64,000 nucleotides of DNA from Streptomyces sp. NBC_00536 (GCF_036346295.1 NZ_CP107819.1:186001-250000); one strand, 5' to 3'. Positions 34,591 through 44,554 are shown, numbered from the stretch's first letter. The notes: generated by a model from the letters alone, not told the origin. Program-made: numbers and translations.

Positions 34591-36060
34591 ATGCTGTCTG
34601 TCGCCGCCACACCCCCCGCCACACCGCACACCGGGGGCATGCTGACGCTCATCGGCGGTACGGGCGGTCTCCTGACCGTCGCCGCCCTCGGCATCGCCCT
34701 GTTGCTCGTCCTGATCATCAAGACCCGTCTGCAGCCGTTCGTGGCGCTGCTGGCGGTCTCCATCGCGGTCGGTCTGGGCGCCGGCCTCTCGGTGACCGAA
34801 CTCTTCGGCACCGTACAGAAGTCCGCCGCCGTCTCGATGATCGAGAGCGGCATGGGCGGCATACTCGGGCACGTCGCGATCATCATCGGTCTCGGGACCA
34901 TGCTCGGGGCGATCCTCGAAGTCTCGGGTGGCGCCGAAGTCCTCTCCAGCCGCCTCCTGAACCTCTTCGGCGAGAAGCGCGCACCCCTCGCCATGGGTCT
35001 CACCGGTCTGATCTTCGGCATCCCGGTCTTCTTCGACGTCGGCATCTTCGTCCTCGCGCCGATCGTCTACGCGGCCGCCAAGCGCTCCGGAAAATCGATC
35101 CTGCTCTACGCGATGCCGCTGCTGGCCGCGCTCTCGATGACGCACGCCTTCCTGCCGCCGCACCCCGGACCGGTCGCCGCGGCGGGCCTGTTCCACGTCT
35201 CCCTCGGCTGGGTCATCGCGATGGGCATCGTCTGCGGCGTGCCCGCCGTGCTCGCCGCCTGGGCCTACGCCGGTTGGATCGGCAGGCGCGTCTTCGTCGC
35301 CGTACCGCAGGACATGGTCGACGCCGCCGACGAGGCGAAGGCCGCCGTCGCCGCGGAACAGCGGGCCGCCGGGGTCACCCCGCGCGAGGACCCGGTCCCG
35401 CTGGCCACCGTCCTGCTCATCATCGGTACGCCGCTGCTGCTGATCCTGGCCGCCACCTTCTCCTCGATCATGCTGGACCCGTCCACCCCGCGGTCCTGCA
35501 TCGAGTTCTTCGGCAACCCCTTCGTGGCGCTCACGATCGCGCTGGTGCTGGCGTACTACATGCTCGGCATCCGCCGCGGCTGGTCGCGCAAGTCGCTGGA
35601 GACGGTCTCCACCGCCTCCCTCAAGCCGGTCGGCAACATCCTGCTCGTGGTCGGTGCGGGCGGTGTCTTCGGCGCGGTCCTGAAGGGTTCGGGCATCGCG
35701 GCGGCCCTGGCGGACACCTTCGACGGGATGGGGCTGCCGGTGATCGTACTGGCGTACCTGATCTCGGTGGTCCTGCGCGTGGCCCAGGGCTCCGCGACCG
35801 TGGCGATCGTCGCGACGGCGGGCATCGTGGTCCCGCTGGTCGAGGGCGGCGGCCACTCCCAGCCCTTCCTCGCCCTCGTCATCATGGCGATCTCGGCGGG
35901 CTCGATCTTCGCCTCCCACGTCAACGACGGCGGGTTCTGGATGGTCTCGAAGTACTTCGGGATCTCGGAGCGCGACACCCTCAAGTCGTGGACCGTCCTG
36001 GAATCCGTCCTGTCGGTTGCCGGATTCGCGGTGGCGGCGGCCCTCAGCCTGGTCGTCTGA
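34591..36060 (+). CDS. GntP-family sugar-acid permease
   Basis: The 489-residue protein has about 12-14 hydrophobic segments and GntP family sequence: FVALLAVSIAVGLGAGLS, GGILGHVAIIIGLGTMLGAI, FGIPVFFDVGIFVLAPIVY, HAFLPPHPGPVAAAG and SIFASHVNDGGFWMVSKYF near the C-terminus. GntP/DsdX transporters import gluconate, other sugar acids or D-serine by proton symport. It closes the plus-strand operon and ends near a strong inverted repeat. Confidence 0.92.
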   Translation: MLSVAATPPATPHTGGMLTLIGGTGGLLTVAALGIALLLVLIIKTRLQPFVALLAVSIAVGLGAGLSVTELFGTVQKSAAVSMIESGMGGILGHVAIIIGLGTMLGAILEVSGGAEVLSSRLLNLFGEKRAPLAMGLTGLIFGIPVFFDVGIFVLAPIVYAAAKRSGKSILLYAMPLLAALSMTHAFLPPHPGPVAAAGLFHVSLGWVIAMGIVCGVPAVLAAWAYAGWIGRRVFVAVPQDMVDAADEAKAAVAAEQRAAGVTPREDPVPLATVLLIIGTPLLLILAATFSSIMLDPSTPRSCIEFFGNPFVALTIALVLAYYMLGIRRGWSRKSLETVSTASLKPVGNILLVVGAGGVFGAVLKGSGIAAALADTFDGMGLPVIVLAYLISVVLRVAQGSATVAIVATAGIVVPLVEGGGHSQPFLALVIMAISAGSIFASHVNDGGFWMVSKYFGISERDTLKSWTVLESVLSVAGFAVAAALSLVV

Positions 36061-36064
36061 CGGA

Positions 36065-36139
36065 CCGGTGCGGGTGCGGGTGCGGGCGGCGCCACCGTCG
36101 GCCACGCCCGTACCGGCACCCGCACCGCACCCGCACCGG
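36065..36139. terminator. Inverted repeat between convergent GntP and amine-oxidase genes
   Basis: CCGGTGCGGGTGCGG (36065-36079) pairs perfectly over 15 bp with 36125-36139 around a 45-base loop that has extra GTGC repeats. It fits a bidirectional terminator. Confidence 0.65.
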
Positions 36140-37777
36140 CTAGAGCACCGCCGTGATGACTTCCCTCGCCGCCCGTTCGCCCTCCGTGGCGCCGCCTTCC
36201 ATGAAGCCCTGGAAGTCATAGCTGCAGTGCTCGCCGCCGATGTGGACGTTCCCCTGCGCGGCGCCCTCGTAGCGGGCGTACCGGTGCAGGTAGCCGGTGG
36301 GCCAGTACGAGTACGCGCCGAGGGAGTACGGGTTGCGGTGCCAGGCCGACAACTGGGCACGGCCGTTCCATGCGGCCCTGGTGCCGGGGAAGAAGGCATC
36401 GATGCCCGTCAGCATCCGGGCCGCGAGGGTCCGTACGTAGGGGTCGGTCTCGGTGGCGAAGGGAGTCCCGGGCGTGAGGGAGCCGGCCAGGGCGCCGCCC
36501 CCGTACTGGAGCAGGATGCCTCCGTTGCCGGGCTGGACCTTGGTGGTGTCCCAGGTCTGCTGGACGTCGGAGTCGGTGAAGCACTCACCGGCGGTGACGC
36601 CGGGCCACGGGCCGGTGCCGCGCCACGGACGGCTGGTGAACTGCATGTTGAGTTTGGTGCAGTAACCCATGCGGGCGTCGCGCAAGAGGTTCCGCATGAG
36701 CGGGTCGAAGCCGGCTGCCGTGAGGTCGATGCGCTGGAGCACGGGCAGGGGTACGCACAGGATGGTGTGGTCGGCGATGACGGTGCGCAGGGTGCCCGAG
36801 TCGTCGAAGGTGAGGGTCTGTGTTCCATCGGAGTTGGCTCTGACGGCCGTGAGTTCGCGGCCCATCAGCAGGGAGCCGGAGGGCAGGGCCTGTGCGATGG
36901 CGTGGGGAAGCCGGTCGTTGCCACCGGTGATGTGGTAGCGCTCGTTGGACAGACCCCAGACGTTGAAATTGCCGGGGTTGGGCTGGTAGCCCATGAGGAG
37001 GACCAGGGCGAGTGCGGACTGGTCGACGGTGTCCGCGCCGTATTCGACGTTGTAGGCGACGTCGATGAACCGGCCGAGGCGCGATGTGTGACCGCCGGGA
37101 ACCCGGGTCTCGATCCATTCGTAGAGGGTCATGTTGTCGAGGGTGGTGCCGGCGGGGGTGGTGGAGTTCCAGGTGACTTCGCCCGCGTCCTGCAGGTCCC
37201 GGCGCAGTGCCTGGTAGACGGCCTTGAAGTCCTCGTCGGCCTGGGCGCGCGCGTAGTAGCCGCCGTCGAACCACAGGACTTCTTCGGCCCCGTTGGGCCC
37301 GCCGCCGAGGAAGTCCTCGGTGGGGAGGTTGAAGCGGCGGCACAGTTCGAGGATCTTCTTGTGGCTGGTGTCGATCAGCTCGCCGCCGATCTCGGAGGTC
37401 TGGCCGTACGCCCAGTGGTCGCGCTGGGTCCACATGCGGCCGCCGACGCGCGCGGGGTTGGCCTCGTAGACGGTGCAGGCGATGCCCGCGTCCTGGAGGG
37501 TGAGGGCGGCGGTCAAGCCCGCGATCCCGGCGCCCACGACGGCCACGCGGGGGCTTCCGGCTGGTGGCGTCTTGCCGTCGGGGAGCGCTTCGGCGCGGGC
37601 GGGGCCGGTGGTGGCGGCGGCCGCCAGTGCGGTGCCGAGGCCGAGTGCCGCGGCACGCTCCAGCAGGGCGCGGCGGCTCAGGCCCCGCACATCGGAGACG
37701 GGGAGGGCGAGTTGGCGGGCGGCCGCGTGTTCGGCGGCGAACTGCTTGAGCGCGTGCATGACGGAACTTCGGGCCAT
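36140..37777 (-). CDS. Flavin monoamine oxidase, Tat-exported
   Basis: The ATG at 37777 has GAGGAG eight bases upstream. The 545-residue protein has a twin-arginine element (SRRALLERAAALGLGTAL, about 34-51). The FAD-binding GAGIAGLTAAL is followed by YEANPARVGGRMW, a central substrate domain with NVEYGADTVDQSALALV, and the C-terminal FAD-contact segment GGEHCSYDFQGFMEGG. This is the amine oxidase/L-amino-acid oxidase family, which oxidises amines or amino acids with release of ammonia and peroxide. It lies 19 bp after an APC permease gene, so uptake of the same or a related amine is likely. Confidence 0.9.
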   Translation of the reverse strand: MARSSVMHALKQFAAEHAAARQLALPVSDVRGLSRRALLERAAALGLGTALAAAATTGPARAEALPDGKTPPAGSPRVAVVGAGIAGLTAALTLQDAGIACTVYEANPARVGGRMWTQRDHWAYGQTSEIGGELIDTSHKKILELCRRFNLPTEDFLGGGPNGAEEVLWFDGGYYARAQADEDFKAVYQALRRDLQDAGEVTWNSTTPAGTTLDNMTLYEWIETRVPGGHTSRLGRFIDVAYNVEYGADTVDQSALALVLLMGYQPNPGNFNVWGLSNERYHITGGNDRLPHAIAQALPSGSLLMGRELTAVRANSDGTQTLTFDDSGTLRTVIADHTILCVPLPVLQRIDLTAAGFDPLMRNLLRDARMGYCTKLNMQFTSRPWRGTGPWPGVTAGECFTDSDVQQTWDTTKVQPGNGGILLQYGGGALAGSLTPGTPFATETDPYVRTLAARMLTGIDAFFPGTRAAWNGRAQLSAWHRNPYSLGAYSYWPTGYLHRYARYEGAAQGNVHIGGEHCSYDFQGFMEGGATEGERAAREVITAVL

Positions 37778-37796
37778 GGTGGTGGCTCCTCGGGTG

Positions 37797-39323
37797 TCAG
37801 ACGTTCGCGGCGGAGGGGGAAACGCTCTCGGGGCCGGGGTCACTCGGGTCGCTCCGTTCGGCGGCGTCCTCCAGGACGATCCGGCCGATGACCTCGTAAC
37901 GCTCGGGGGCCCTGAACTTGAGGTAGACGCCGAGTCCGAGGCCGCCGAGGAAGACGGCGGCGACGATCCAGGGGATGAGGGTGAAGACGAGGGAGTCTGC
38001 GGCGAGCCCGGCCGCGGTCTTCATGTTGAGGACGAGCAGGATGACGACGGCGCTCATCCCGATCCCGCCGAGCAGCGGCGCGGTGAACGTCTTGAACCAG
38101 TGCCGGTCCTCGGGATGGTTCTTGCGGAAGTAGCCGATCACGGCGAAGGAGCACAGGGTCTGGACGATGAGGATCGCCATCGTGCCGAGGATCGCGAGCA
38201 GCGTGTAGAGGTGGATGTACGGGTCCTGGCCGGTGATCCAGAAGCCCGCGACGAGGAGGACGGCGATGACGCTCTGCACGACGGAGGCGACGTGGGGGGA
38301 GCCGTGCTTGGCGTGGGTACGGCCGAGCGCCGGGTGGAGGAAGCCCTCGCGGCCGATCGCGTAGAGGTAGCGGGCGGCGCACTGGTGGAAGGCCATGCCG
38401 CAGGCGAAGGAGCCGGTGAGGAGCAGCCATTGGAAGGAGTCCACGGCCCACGTGCCGATGAACTCCCGGGTGGGCGCGAAGAAGAGGTCCAACGGGCTGG
38501 CGGAGGCGGACAGTTCGACGGACTTCGACAGTCCGTTGCCCGCGATGGTCATCCAGGAGACGTAGATGTAGAAGAGACCGACGCCGACGACCGAGATCAG
38601 GGTGGCCTTCGGGATCACCCTCTTGGGGTCGCGGGATTCCTCGCCGTACATGGCGGTCGATTCGAAGCCGACCCAGGACCAGAAGGCGAAGAACAGGCCG
38701 AGCCCGGCCGAGGTTCCGGTGAAGGCGTTCTTCGGGTTGACCGGTTCCAGCGGGATACCGTCCGGGCCGCCGCCCGCGAGCAGCACGGCGGTGGCGACGG
38801 CGAACAGGACGGCTATCTCGCCGACCAGCATCACGCCGAGCGCCTTGGCCGTGAGGTTGATGTCGAAGTGCGCGAGGACCGCGGTGACGGCCAGCATCGT
38901 GGCCGCGTACAGGATCCAGGGGAGGTCGATGCCGAGTTGGTCGTGGACGGTCGTCTTGGCGAAGTACGAGAAGACGCCGACGATGGAGGCCTCGAAGACG
39001 ATATACGCGAGGACGGCGAGCATCCCGGAGGCCATCCCGGCGATCCTGCCGAGGCCGTGCGAGATGTACCCGTAGAAGGCGCCGGCGGCGGTGATCCGCT
39101 TGGCCATGGCGACGTAGCCGACGGCGAAGACCGTCAGGACGACGGTCGCGAAGAGATAGCCGGCGGGGGCTCCGGTGCCGTTGCCGAAACCGACGGCGAT
39201 GGGCAGGTTGCCGGTCATCGCGGTGATCGGCGCGGCCGTGGCGACGGCCATGAAGACCACCCCGACCAGACCGACCGAGTTCGCCTTGAGCCGATGGACC
39301 TGACCGCTGGGACTGTGGGACAT
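37797..39323 (-). CDS. APC-family amino acid/amine permease
   Basis: The ATG at 39323 has GAGAGGA just upstream. The 508-residue protein has 12-14 membrane segments. It begins LKANSVGLVGVVFMAVATAA, has the APC-typical FWSWVGFESTAMYGEESRDP and ends with a soluble tail of about 30 residues. It belongs with amino acid/polyamine permeases; the substrate is not clear. It is cotranscribed with the flavin amine oxidase gene 19 bp downstream, which supports an amine or amino acid substrate. Confidence 0.9.
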   Translation of the reverse strand: MSHSPSGQVHRLKANSVGLVGVVFMAVATAAPITAMTGNLPIAVGFGNGTGAPAGYLFATVVLTVFAVGYVAMAKRITAAGAFYGYISHGLGRIAGMASGMLAVLAYIVFEASIVGVFSYFAKTTVHDQLGIDLPWILYAATMLAVTAVLAHFDINLTAKALGVMLVGEIAVLFAVATAVLLAGGGPDGIPLEPVNPKNAFTGTSAGLGLFFAFWSWVGFESTAMYGEESRDPKRVIPKATLISVVGVGLFYIYVSWMTIAGNGLSKSVELSASASPLDLFFAPTREFIGTWAVDSFQWLLLTGSFACGMAFHQCAARYLYAIGREGFLHPALGRTHAKHGSPHVASVVQSVIAVLLVAGFWITGQDPYIHLYTLLAILGTMAILIVQTLCSFAVIGYFRKNHPEDRHWFKTFTAPLLGGIGMSAVVILLVLNMKTAAGLAADSLVFTLIPWIVAAVFLGGLGLGVYLKFRAPERYEVIGRIVLEDAAERSDPSDPGPESVSPSAANV

Positions 39324-39538
39324 GGACGTCCTCTCGCGCTGGCGGCGGGTAGCCGATGGGAAGGCGGCCACTCTCTTACCGCGTGACCCGCGCCACAATC
39401 GACAGAAGGACTCCCAATCGGCCCGCGGAGACGACGAGTTGTCGGCCCGTCCGGGGTGGGGACCCAAGGCGTAACCGCCCGGTGATGTTCACGGAACACC
39501 GGAGCGGCTAAGGGCGGCCCCGGTGTCCCGGAACGAGT

Positions 39539-40201
39539 TCAGTCCCGGCGCCGCGCCGCCGCCAGAGCGTCCTTGACTTCCTGCACCACGCGGGCCGCGT
39601 CCTCGGGGTTGTTCACGACATCGGTGTGGTTCATGTCGACGACGAGGACTTCGCTGGCCGAGTAGTGCTTGTGCACCCAGTCGTCGTAGCCGGACCACAG
39701 CACCCGGTAGTACTCGACGAGGCTGTCGTCCTGCTCGAAGTCGCGGCCCCGCAGACCGATGCGGTGCAGCACCGTCTCGAAGTCGGCCTTGAGGTAGATC
39801 ATGAGATCGGGTGCCTTGCGGTAGGGCAGGCCGTCGATCTCGCGCATCATCTCGCCCAGCAGTCCCTCGTACACGCCCATCTCAAGGGTGCTGATGCGGC
39901 CCAGATCGTGGTTGACCTTGGCGAAGTACCAGTCTTCGTAGATCGAGCGGTCGAGGACGTTGTCGCCCTGCTTGTACGCCTCCTTGATCGAGGCGAACCG
40001 CGTCTGCAGGAAGTAGAGCTGGAGCAGGAAGGGGTACCGCTTCGCCTGGATCTCCTCGGGGCTCGCCGTGTAGAAGAGCGGCAGGATCGGGTTGTCTTCC
40101 ACGCTCTCGTAGAAGACCTCGCTGCCCAGCTCCTTGGCGAGCAGCTCGGCGACGCTCGTCTTGCCGATCCCGATCATGCCTCCGACGCAGATCACTGACA
40201 T
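39539..40201 (-). CDS. Deoxynucleoside kinase family protein
   Basis: The 220-residue protein has the P-loop GMIGIGKTS (residues 8-16), DRSIYEDWYFAK (the D-R-S motif), a substrate-binding RKAPDLMIYLKADFETVLHRI and the lid LRGRDFEQDD with Arg residues, as in the dNK/dGK family. Such kinases salvage deoxynucleosides by 5'-phosphorylation. Length is normal. It is alone on the minus strand with about 300 bp of upstream sequence. Base specificity is not predictable here. Confidence 0.9.
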   Translation of the reverse strand: MSVICVGGMIGIGKTSVAELLAKELGSEVFYESVEDNPILPLFYTASPEEIQAKRYPFLLQLYFLQTRFASIKEAYKQGDNVLDRSIYEDWYFAKVNHDLGRISTLEMGVYEGLLGEMMREIDGLPYRKAPDLMIYLKADFETVLHRIGLRGRDFEQDDSLVEYYRVLWSGYDDWVHKHYSASEVLVVDMNHTDVVNNPEDAARVVQEVKDALAAARRRD

Positions 40202-40503
40202 ACCTCACTTCTCCCTGGGGGTTTTCTGTTGGCGGGCGGGGGCCGGGCGCCCCACACCACAGAGACGCAGGCCGGAAGGCACTCGATTCCCCAAGATCTT
40301 CATGATCAGCGTCATGTGGTCCACGTCCGGGCCCGGGCCCCGACGCGCCACCGCCCCGTGGCCGCCTTGAAGCATAAATGACGTCTCGCCCGTCAGAATC
40401 CCGCCAGCACCCCGGCAGAGCCCCGTCAGGATGTCGTCTGTACGGCGTCAGCGATCCATCAGGGGTGGCCGGAACCGGCCCCGGCCGCCCTAACGTCGGC
40501 CGC
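40202..40503. other. Intergenic promoter region
   Basis: The 302 bp separate the divergent kinase and membrane-protein genes. I see no supported gene, only a slightly AT-rich stretch near 40366-40382 (TTGAAGCATAAATG) that may belong to a promoter. Confidence 0.35.
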
Positions 40504-41064
40504 ATGAACCGACCCATCAATCCGTCCGCGAACGGCGCGCGGACCGGTCACGCGGAGCCCCTCGGACCGACCGCACAGGACACCCACTGGGCCGGTGAGC
40601 GGCGTTCGGCGCTCGGCGTGGCCTCTTTGCTCTTCAGCGCCCTGCTGGTGCTGGACGCGGGTGCCGGGCGGCTCGACGTGACCCGTGGCGCCCTCTGGTC
40701 CGGCCTGGCCGTCCTCCTCTTCGTGGTCCTGCTGCCGCCCCGGGTCTCGACCCGCCCCGGTCTGCTGAGCGCCCGCGGACTGCTGGTGGAGCGCAGCGTC
40801 CGTACCGACCGCCTCGTCTCCGTCCGATGGTCCGACGGGGTGGCGCAGCGGATGGTCCTGCGGGACACCCAGGGCGGCCGGGTCGAGATCGACCCGGCCG
40901 TCCTCGTCCGCAATCCGGCGATGTGGCGGCGGCTCGACGCCGATACGCGCACCTCCGTCGAGCGCGGCACGCTGCTGTGCGGCGCGACCGCCTTGCGCCG
41001 GCTCGCCGGGCGCATCGACCGCGAGACGGCCCACACGGTCTTCCGGGTGTCCGGACTGGAGTGA
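40504..41064 (+). CDS. Small membrane protein of unknown function
   Basis: The 186-residue product has two hydrophobic segments ([18 protein letters not shown] and [14 protein letters not shown], about 38-80) and a cytoplasmic domain ([21 protein letters not shown] to the end) that resembles a small beta-rich PH-like fold. I do not recognise a named family. It is monocistronic and is followed by a tandem repeat array and a remnant of kdpB on the other strand. Confidence 0.7.
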   Translation: MNRPINPSANGARTGHAEPLGPTAQDTHWAGERRSALGVASLLFSALLVLDAGAGRLDVTRGALWSGLAVLLFVVLLPPRVSTRPGLLSARGLLVERSVRTDRLVSVRWSDGVAQRMVLRDTQGGRVEIDPAVLVRNPAMWRRLDADTRTSVERGTLLCGATALRRLAGRIDRETAHTVFRVSGLE

Positions 41065-41082
41065 CGGACCGCACGGACCGCA

Positions 41083-41172
41083 CGGACCCGGCGGACCCGG
41101 CGGACCCGGCGGACCCGGCGGACCCGGCGGACCCGGCGGACCCGGCGGACCCGGCGGACTCAGCGGACTCGG
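41083..41172. repeat. 9-bp tandem repeat x10 between convergent genes
   Basis: Eight perfect copies of cggacccgg and two degenerate ones lie between the membrane protein stop and the kdpB remnant stop. Read on the plus strand they would encode Ala-Asp-Pro repeats, but no start supports a gene. Confidence 0.92.
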
Positions 41173-41187
41173 CGGGCCTGTAGGACC

Positions 41188-41979
41188 TCAGCCGAGGCCG
41201 GGGATCGCGGACACCAGCAGGTCGATGAGCTTGATGCCGACGAAGGGCAGGATCAGCCCGCCGAGGCCGTAGACGCCGAGGTTGCGCCGGAGCAGGTCGT
41301 GGGCGGAGGCGGGCCGGTAGCGGACGCCGCGCAGGGCGAGGGGGATCAGGGCGACGATGATCAGGGCGTTGAAGATGATCGCCGAGGTGATCGCGGAGGT
41401 CGGGCTGCTCAGGCCCATGACATTGAGGGCTTCGAGTCCCGGGTAGGCCGCGGTGAACATGGCCGGGATGATCGCGAAGTACTTCGCCACGTCGTTCGTG
41501 ATCGAGAAGGTGGTGAGCGCTCCCCGGGTGATCAGGAGCTGCTTGCCGATCTCGACGATGTCGATGAGTTTGGTGGGGTTGGAGTCCAGGTCCACCATGT
41601 TCCCGGCTTCCTTGGCGGCCGAGGTGCCGGTGTTCATGGCGACGCCGACATCGGCCTGGGCGAGGGCGGGGGCGTCGTTGGTGCCGTCGCCGGTCATCGC
41701 GACGAGCTTGCCGCCCGCCTGCTCCCGCTTGATGAGCGCGAGCTTGTCCTCGGGGGTGGCCTCGGCGAGGTATTCGTCGACGCCCGCCTCGGCGGCGATG
41801 GCGCGGGCCGTCAGCTCGTTGTCCCCGGTGACCATGACCGTACGGATCCCCATGCTGCGCAGCTCCGCGAAGCGCTCGCGGATGCCCTCCTTGACCACGT
41901 CCTTGAGGTGGACGATGCCCAGCACCCGCGGGCCGTCCCAGTCGTGGACCGCCACCAGCAGGGGCGTGCCCCCAACGTC
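41188..41979 (-). pseudogene. kdpB: kdpB C-terminal remnant (K+-transporting ATPase)
   Basis: The frame encodes about the last 265 residues of Kdp[83 protein letters not shown] and the final membrane segments to [14 protein letters not shown]. Full KdpB is about 690 residues; the N-terminus, including the phosphorylated DKTGT motif, is absent. Upstream of about 41979 homology stops and the frame becomes unrelated Pro-rich sequence. No kdpA lies nearby on this strand. It is not identical to the second remnant at 45316 (about 75 percent over the last 60 residues), so it is not a recent copy. Confidence 0.9.
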
Positions 41980-42272
41980 TCCGGGAGGGCCGGTTGACCG
42001 GAGCCCCGGGAGGAGTGCCGAGACCCGGAGGGACGTGCTGCGCGGCGGCGGGAGGCATGGCGGGACCTTCTGACGGTACGGGAGTGGGGTGTCGCCGCCG
42101 GGGACCGCACTCCATGGACCCCCTCGGCCGTCATGTGAGCGTGCGGGGTCCCCGGCGGCGCAACAGGCAGGAAACTACTGCCCGTTGCCTGCCCGGCACG
42201 CCTGTGCGCGCGGGAATTGGCGTCGTCTTGACGGCGGCGCACGGGAAGCGTCAAGCCGCCGCCAAGGGCACG
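41980..42272. other. Gap between kdpB remnant and permease tail
   Basis: About 290 bp with no coding sequence I can support on either strand. It separates the broken end of kdpB from the original stop of the permease. Confidence 0.5.
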
Positions 42273-44210
42273 TCAACGCACGTCACCGGTGATGCGGAAA
42301 CGCAGTCGGCAGATGACCGCGTCGGTGTCACGGCGCACCGCGTGGGCGACGACGGAGCCACGCTGGTTCTGGAGCATCCGCTGCCACAGACGGGCGGGTT
42401 CGGTCTCCGGGATGAGTACGGTCACCTAGGCGTCCGGGTGGGTGTCCGCCAGCTTCCGTACGTACGCCGACACCGGGCGGCCCACCGCGTGCTTCTCCGA
42501 GGCGACTTCGATGAGTTCCACGCCTGGATCCCACAACTCCCAGTCCCGGCGCAGGGCTTCGGCGGCCTGCCGGTCCTCGGCCGTGGGGTGGGTGACGGTG
42601 ACGGCGAGGACCTCGTCGCCCAGGGAGCGGGCGGCGGTGAGGGCCTGGCAGGTCAGCCGGGACAGACCGGAGACGGGGACCACGACGAGCGAGTGCGCCC
42701 GGTGCGGCGGCTGCGGGACACGGCCCAGTTCGAGGCGCTCGCCGATCTCGGCGTAGGCGCGGTGGATCCTCTCGAAGGCGAGGACGATCAGCGGCAGGGC
42801 CAGCACGATCAGCCAGGCGCCTTCGGTGAACTTGGTGGCGGTGACGACGACCGCGCTGACGCCGGTCAGCAGCGCGCCGAAGCCGTTGAGCGCGGCTTTG
42901 GCCCGCCACCCCTTGGGGCGTTCGCCGTGCCAGTGGCGGACCATGCCGACCTGGCAGAAGGTGAAGCCGACGAAGACGCCGATGGCGAAGAGCGGGACGA
43001 GGGTGTTGGTGTCTCCGCCCGACAGGACCAGCAGGACGGCGGAGACGAGCGCCAGCCAGACCACTCCGTGCCGGTGGACCTGCCGGTCGCCCTTGAGGGC
43101 GAAGACGTGCGGCAGGTGGTTGTCCCGCGCCAGCAGGCTCATCAGGACCGGCAGCCCGCCGAAGGAGGTGTTCGCGGCGAGCGCCAGGAGCACCATGGTG
43201 GCGAACTGGACCACATAGAAAGCCCAGTTGTGCCCGAACGAGGCATCCGCGAGCTGGGCGAGGACAGTGACGCCCTCGACGGGCTGGAGGTGGAAGCGTC
43301 CGATCAGGACCGACAGGCCGATCAGCATCACGCCCAGCAGCGCCCCGAGGGCCACCTCGGTGCGCTGAGCGCGGCGCACGGCCGGGGCGCGGAAGGACGG
43401 TACCGCGTTGGCGACGGCCTCGACCCCCGTCAGCGCCGAGCACCCGGCGGCGAAGGCCTTCAGCAACAGGAGCGCGCCGACGGCCCCCGCCCCGTCCCCC
43501 AGTGCGCCCTCGCCGAGCGCGGAGGCGTGTCCCGCGGCGGACGCCGTGCTGACCGGGCCGTCGCGGAAGAGCCCGACGGTGATCATCGCGAGGATCGATC
43601 CGACGAAGAGCGCGGTCGGAAGGAGGAAGGCCTTGGCGGAATCGACCAGCCCGCGCAGGTTCACGGCGGTGACCAGGGCGAGAACGGCGAGGCAGATCCA
43701 GACCCGGCTGCCGTGGAAGCCGGGGAAGGCCGAGGTCAGGGCGGCCACGCCCGCGGTGACGGAGACCGCGACGTTCAGGACGTAGTCGAGGATGAGCGAG
43801 GCCGCCGCGACCAGGCTCGTGCGTCGGCCGAGGTGTTTCCTGGCCACGGCGTACGACCCGCCGCCGTCCGGGAAGGCAGCGATCACCTGGCGGTACGACG
43901 CGACCAGGACCGCCAGCAGAGCGGCGATGGCGAGCGTGACCGGGAGGGTGAAGCCCATGCCGTGGGCGCCTGCCGCGGCCAGCACGAGCACGACCGACTC
44001 CGGGCCGTATGCGACGGACGCCATCGCATCGAGCGACAGCGCGGCCAGGCCCTGGAGGGCGGTCAGCCGGTGCCGGTCGCCCGCCGCGGGAGCGCCCGTC
44101 CCTGCCGCACCCGTCCCGGGGGCGCCCGGATCGGGGGCGCCCGGATCGGGGGGCTGCTCCTGGCCCGGCCCCTGGGCGGCTGTGGTCGGTTTTCCTGCGT
44201 GAATGGCCAT
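42273..44210 (-). pseudogene. APC-type permease with an in-frame TAG near the C-terminus
   Basis: The ATG at 44210 has GGAGG upstream. The first 594 residues are a large APC-type permease: MASVAYGPESVVLVLAAAG, DYVLNVAVSVTAGVAALTS, 12 or so membrane segments, and a cytoplasmic tail from LVVVPVSGLSRLTCQALTAA. At 42426 a TAG follows HPDA. The same frame then continues for 50 more codons as convincing protein (VTVLIPETEPARLWQRML, then DTDAVICRLRFRIT) to TGA at 42273. A single G-to-T change in a GAG codon would explain this. The transporter core is complete, so the truncated protein may still work. The gene borders the kdp locus, where I recall such permeases being common neighbours. Confidence 0.82.
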
Positions 44211-44357
44211 GTCGCCGGTCCCTCCGAGTGGGCAAAGTCCAGACAGCGTCGAAGCCGCGCGGGCGTACGGACAGCGCTCTTGGCGCGTTCTATACGCCCG
44301 CCCGGGCACTCTTCACGTGCTTCATACGGGCAGAGTGCGCTGCGCGGGCCGTTTTCC

Positions 44358-44433
44358 CTCCGGGGGCGCCTCAAACGCCGGCGGGGCTGAAGGGGCAAAG
44401 CAGCCTCGCCGGCGATTGAGGCGCCGCCGGAGG
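44358..44433. repeat. Streptomyces-type intergenic inverted repeat
   Basis: Two 25-bp arms (44365-44389 and 44401-44425) match at 23 positions as inverted repeats and contain GCCTCAAACGCCGGCGGGG and its partner. Shorter CCTCCGG/CCGGAGG arms flank them. This palindromic element recurs between genes in many Streptomyces genomes. It lies in the 344-bp gap between the divergent permease and DUF4118 genes, which otherwise holds no gene. Confidence 0.75.
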
Positions 44434-44554
44434 CAAGACCGGCCCACGCCGGGCGCCAGCGTATGAAGTCCGTCAAGAGGGGCCGTCGAGCGTTGCGCCG
44501 TGTGCGCACGGGGGCAAGCTGGTTGCATCGGCTCGTCCGGACGGGAGGCCCCAC

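Noticed and set aside
41083..41172. Possible CRISPR array or Asp-Pro-rich protein
   Set aside because: The units are directly adjacent with no spacers, and no start codon or RBS supports a gene.
40634..42115. Long minus-strand open frame (493 codons) over the repeat and kdpB remnant
   Set aside because: It is Arg/Pro-rich and runs in another frame than the kdpB fragment, through the 9-bp array. This is the usual high-GC shadow of real coding sequence.
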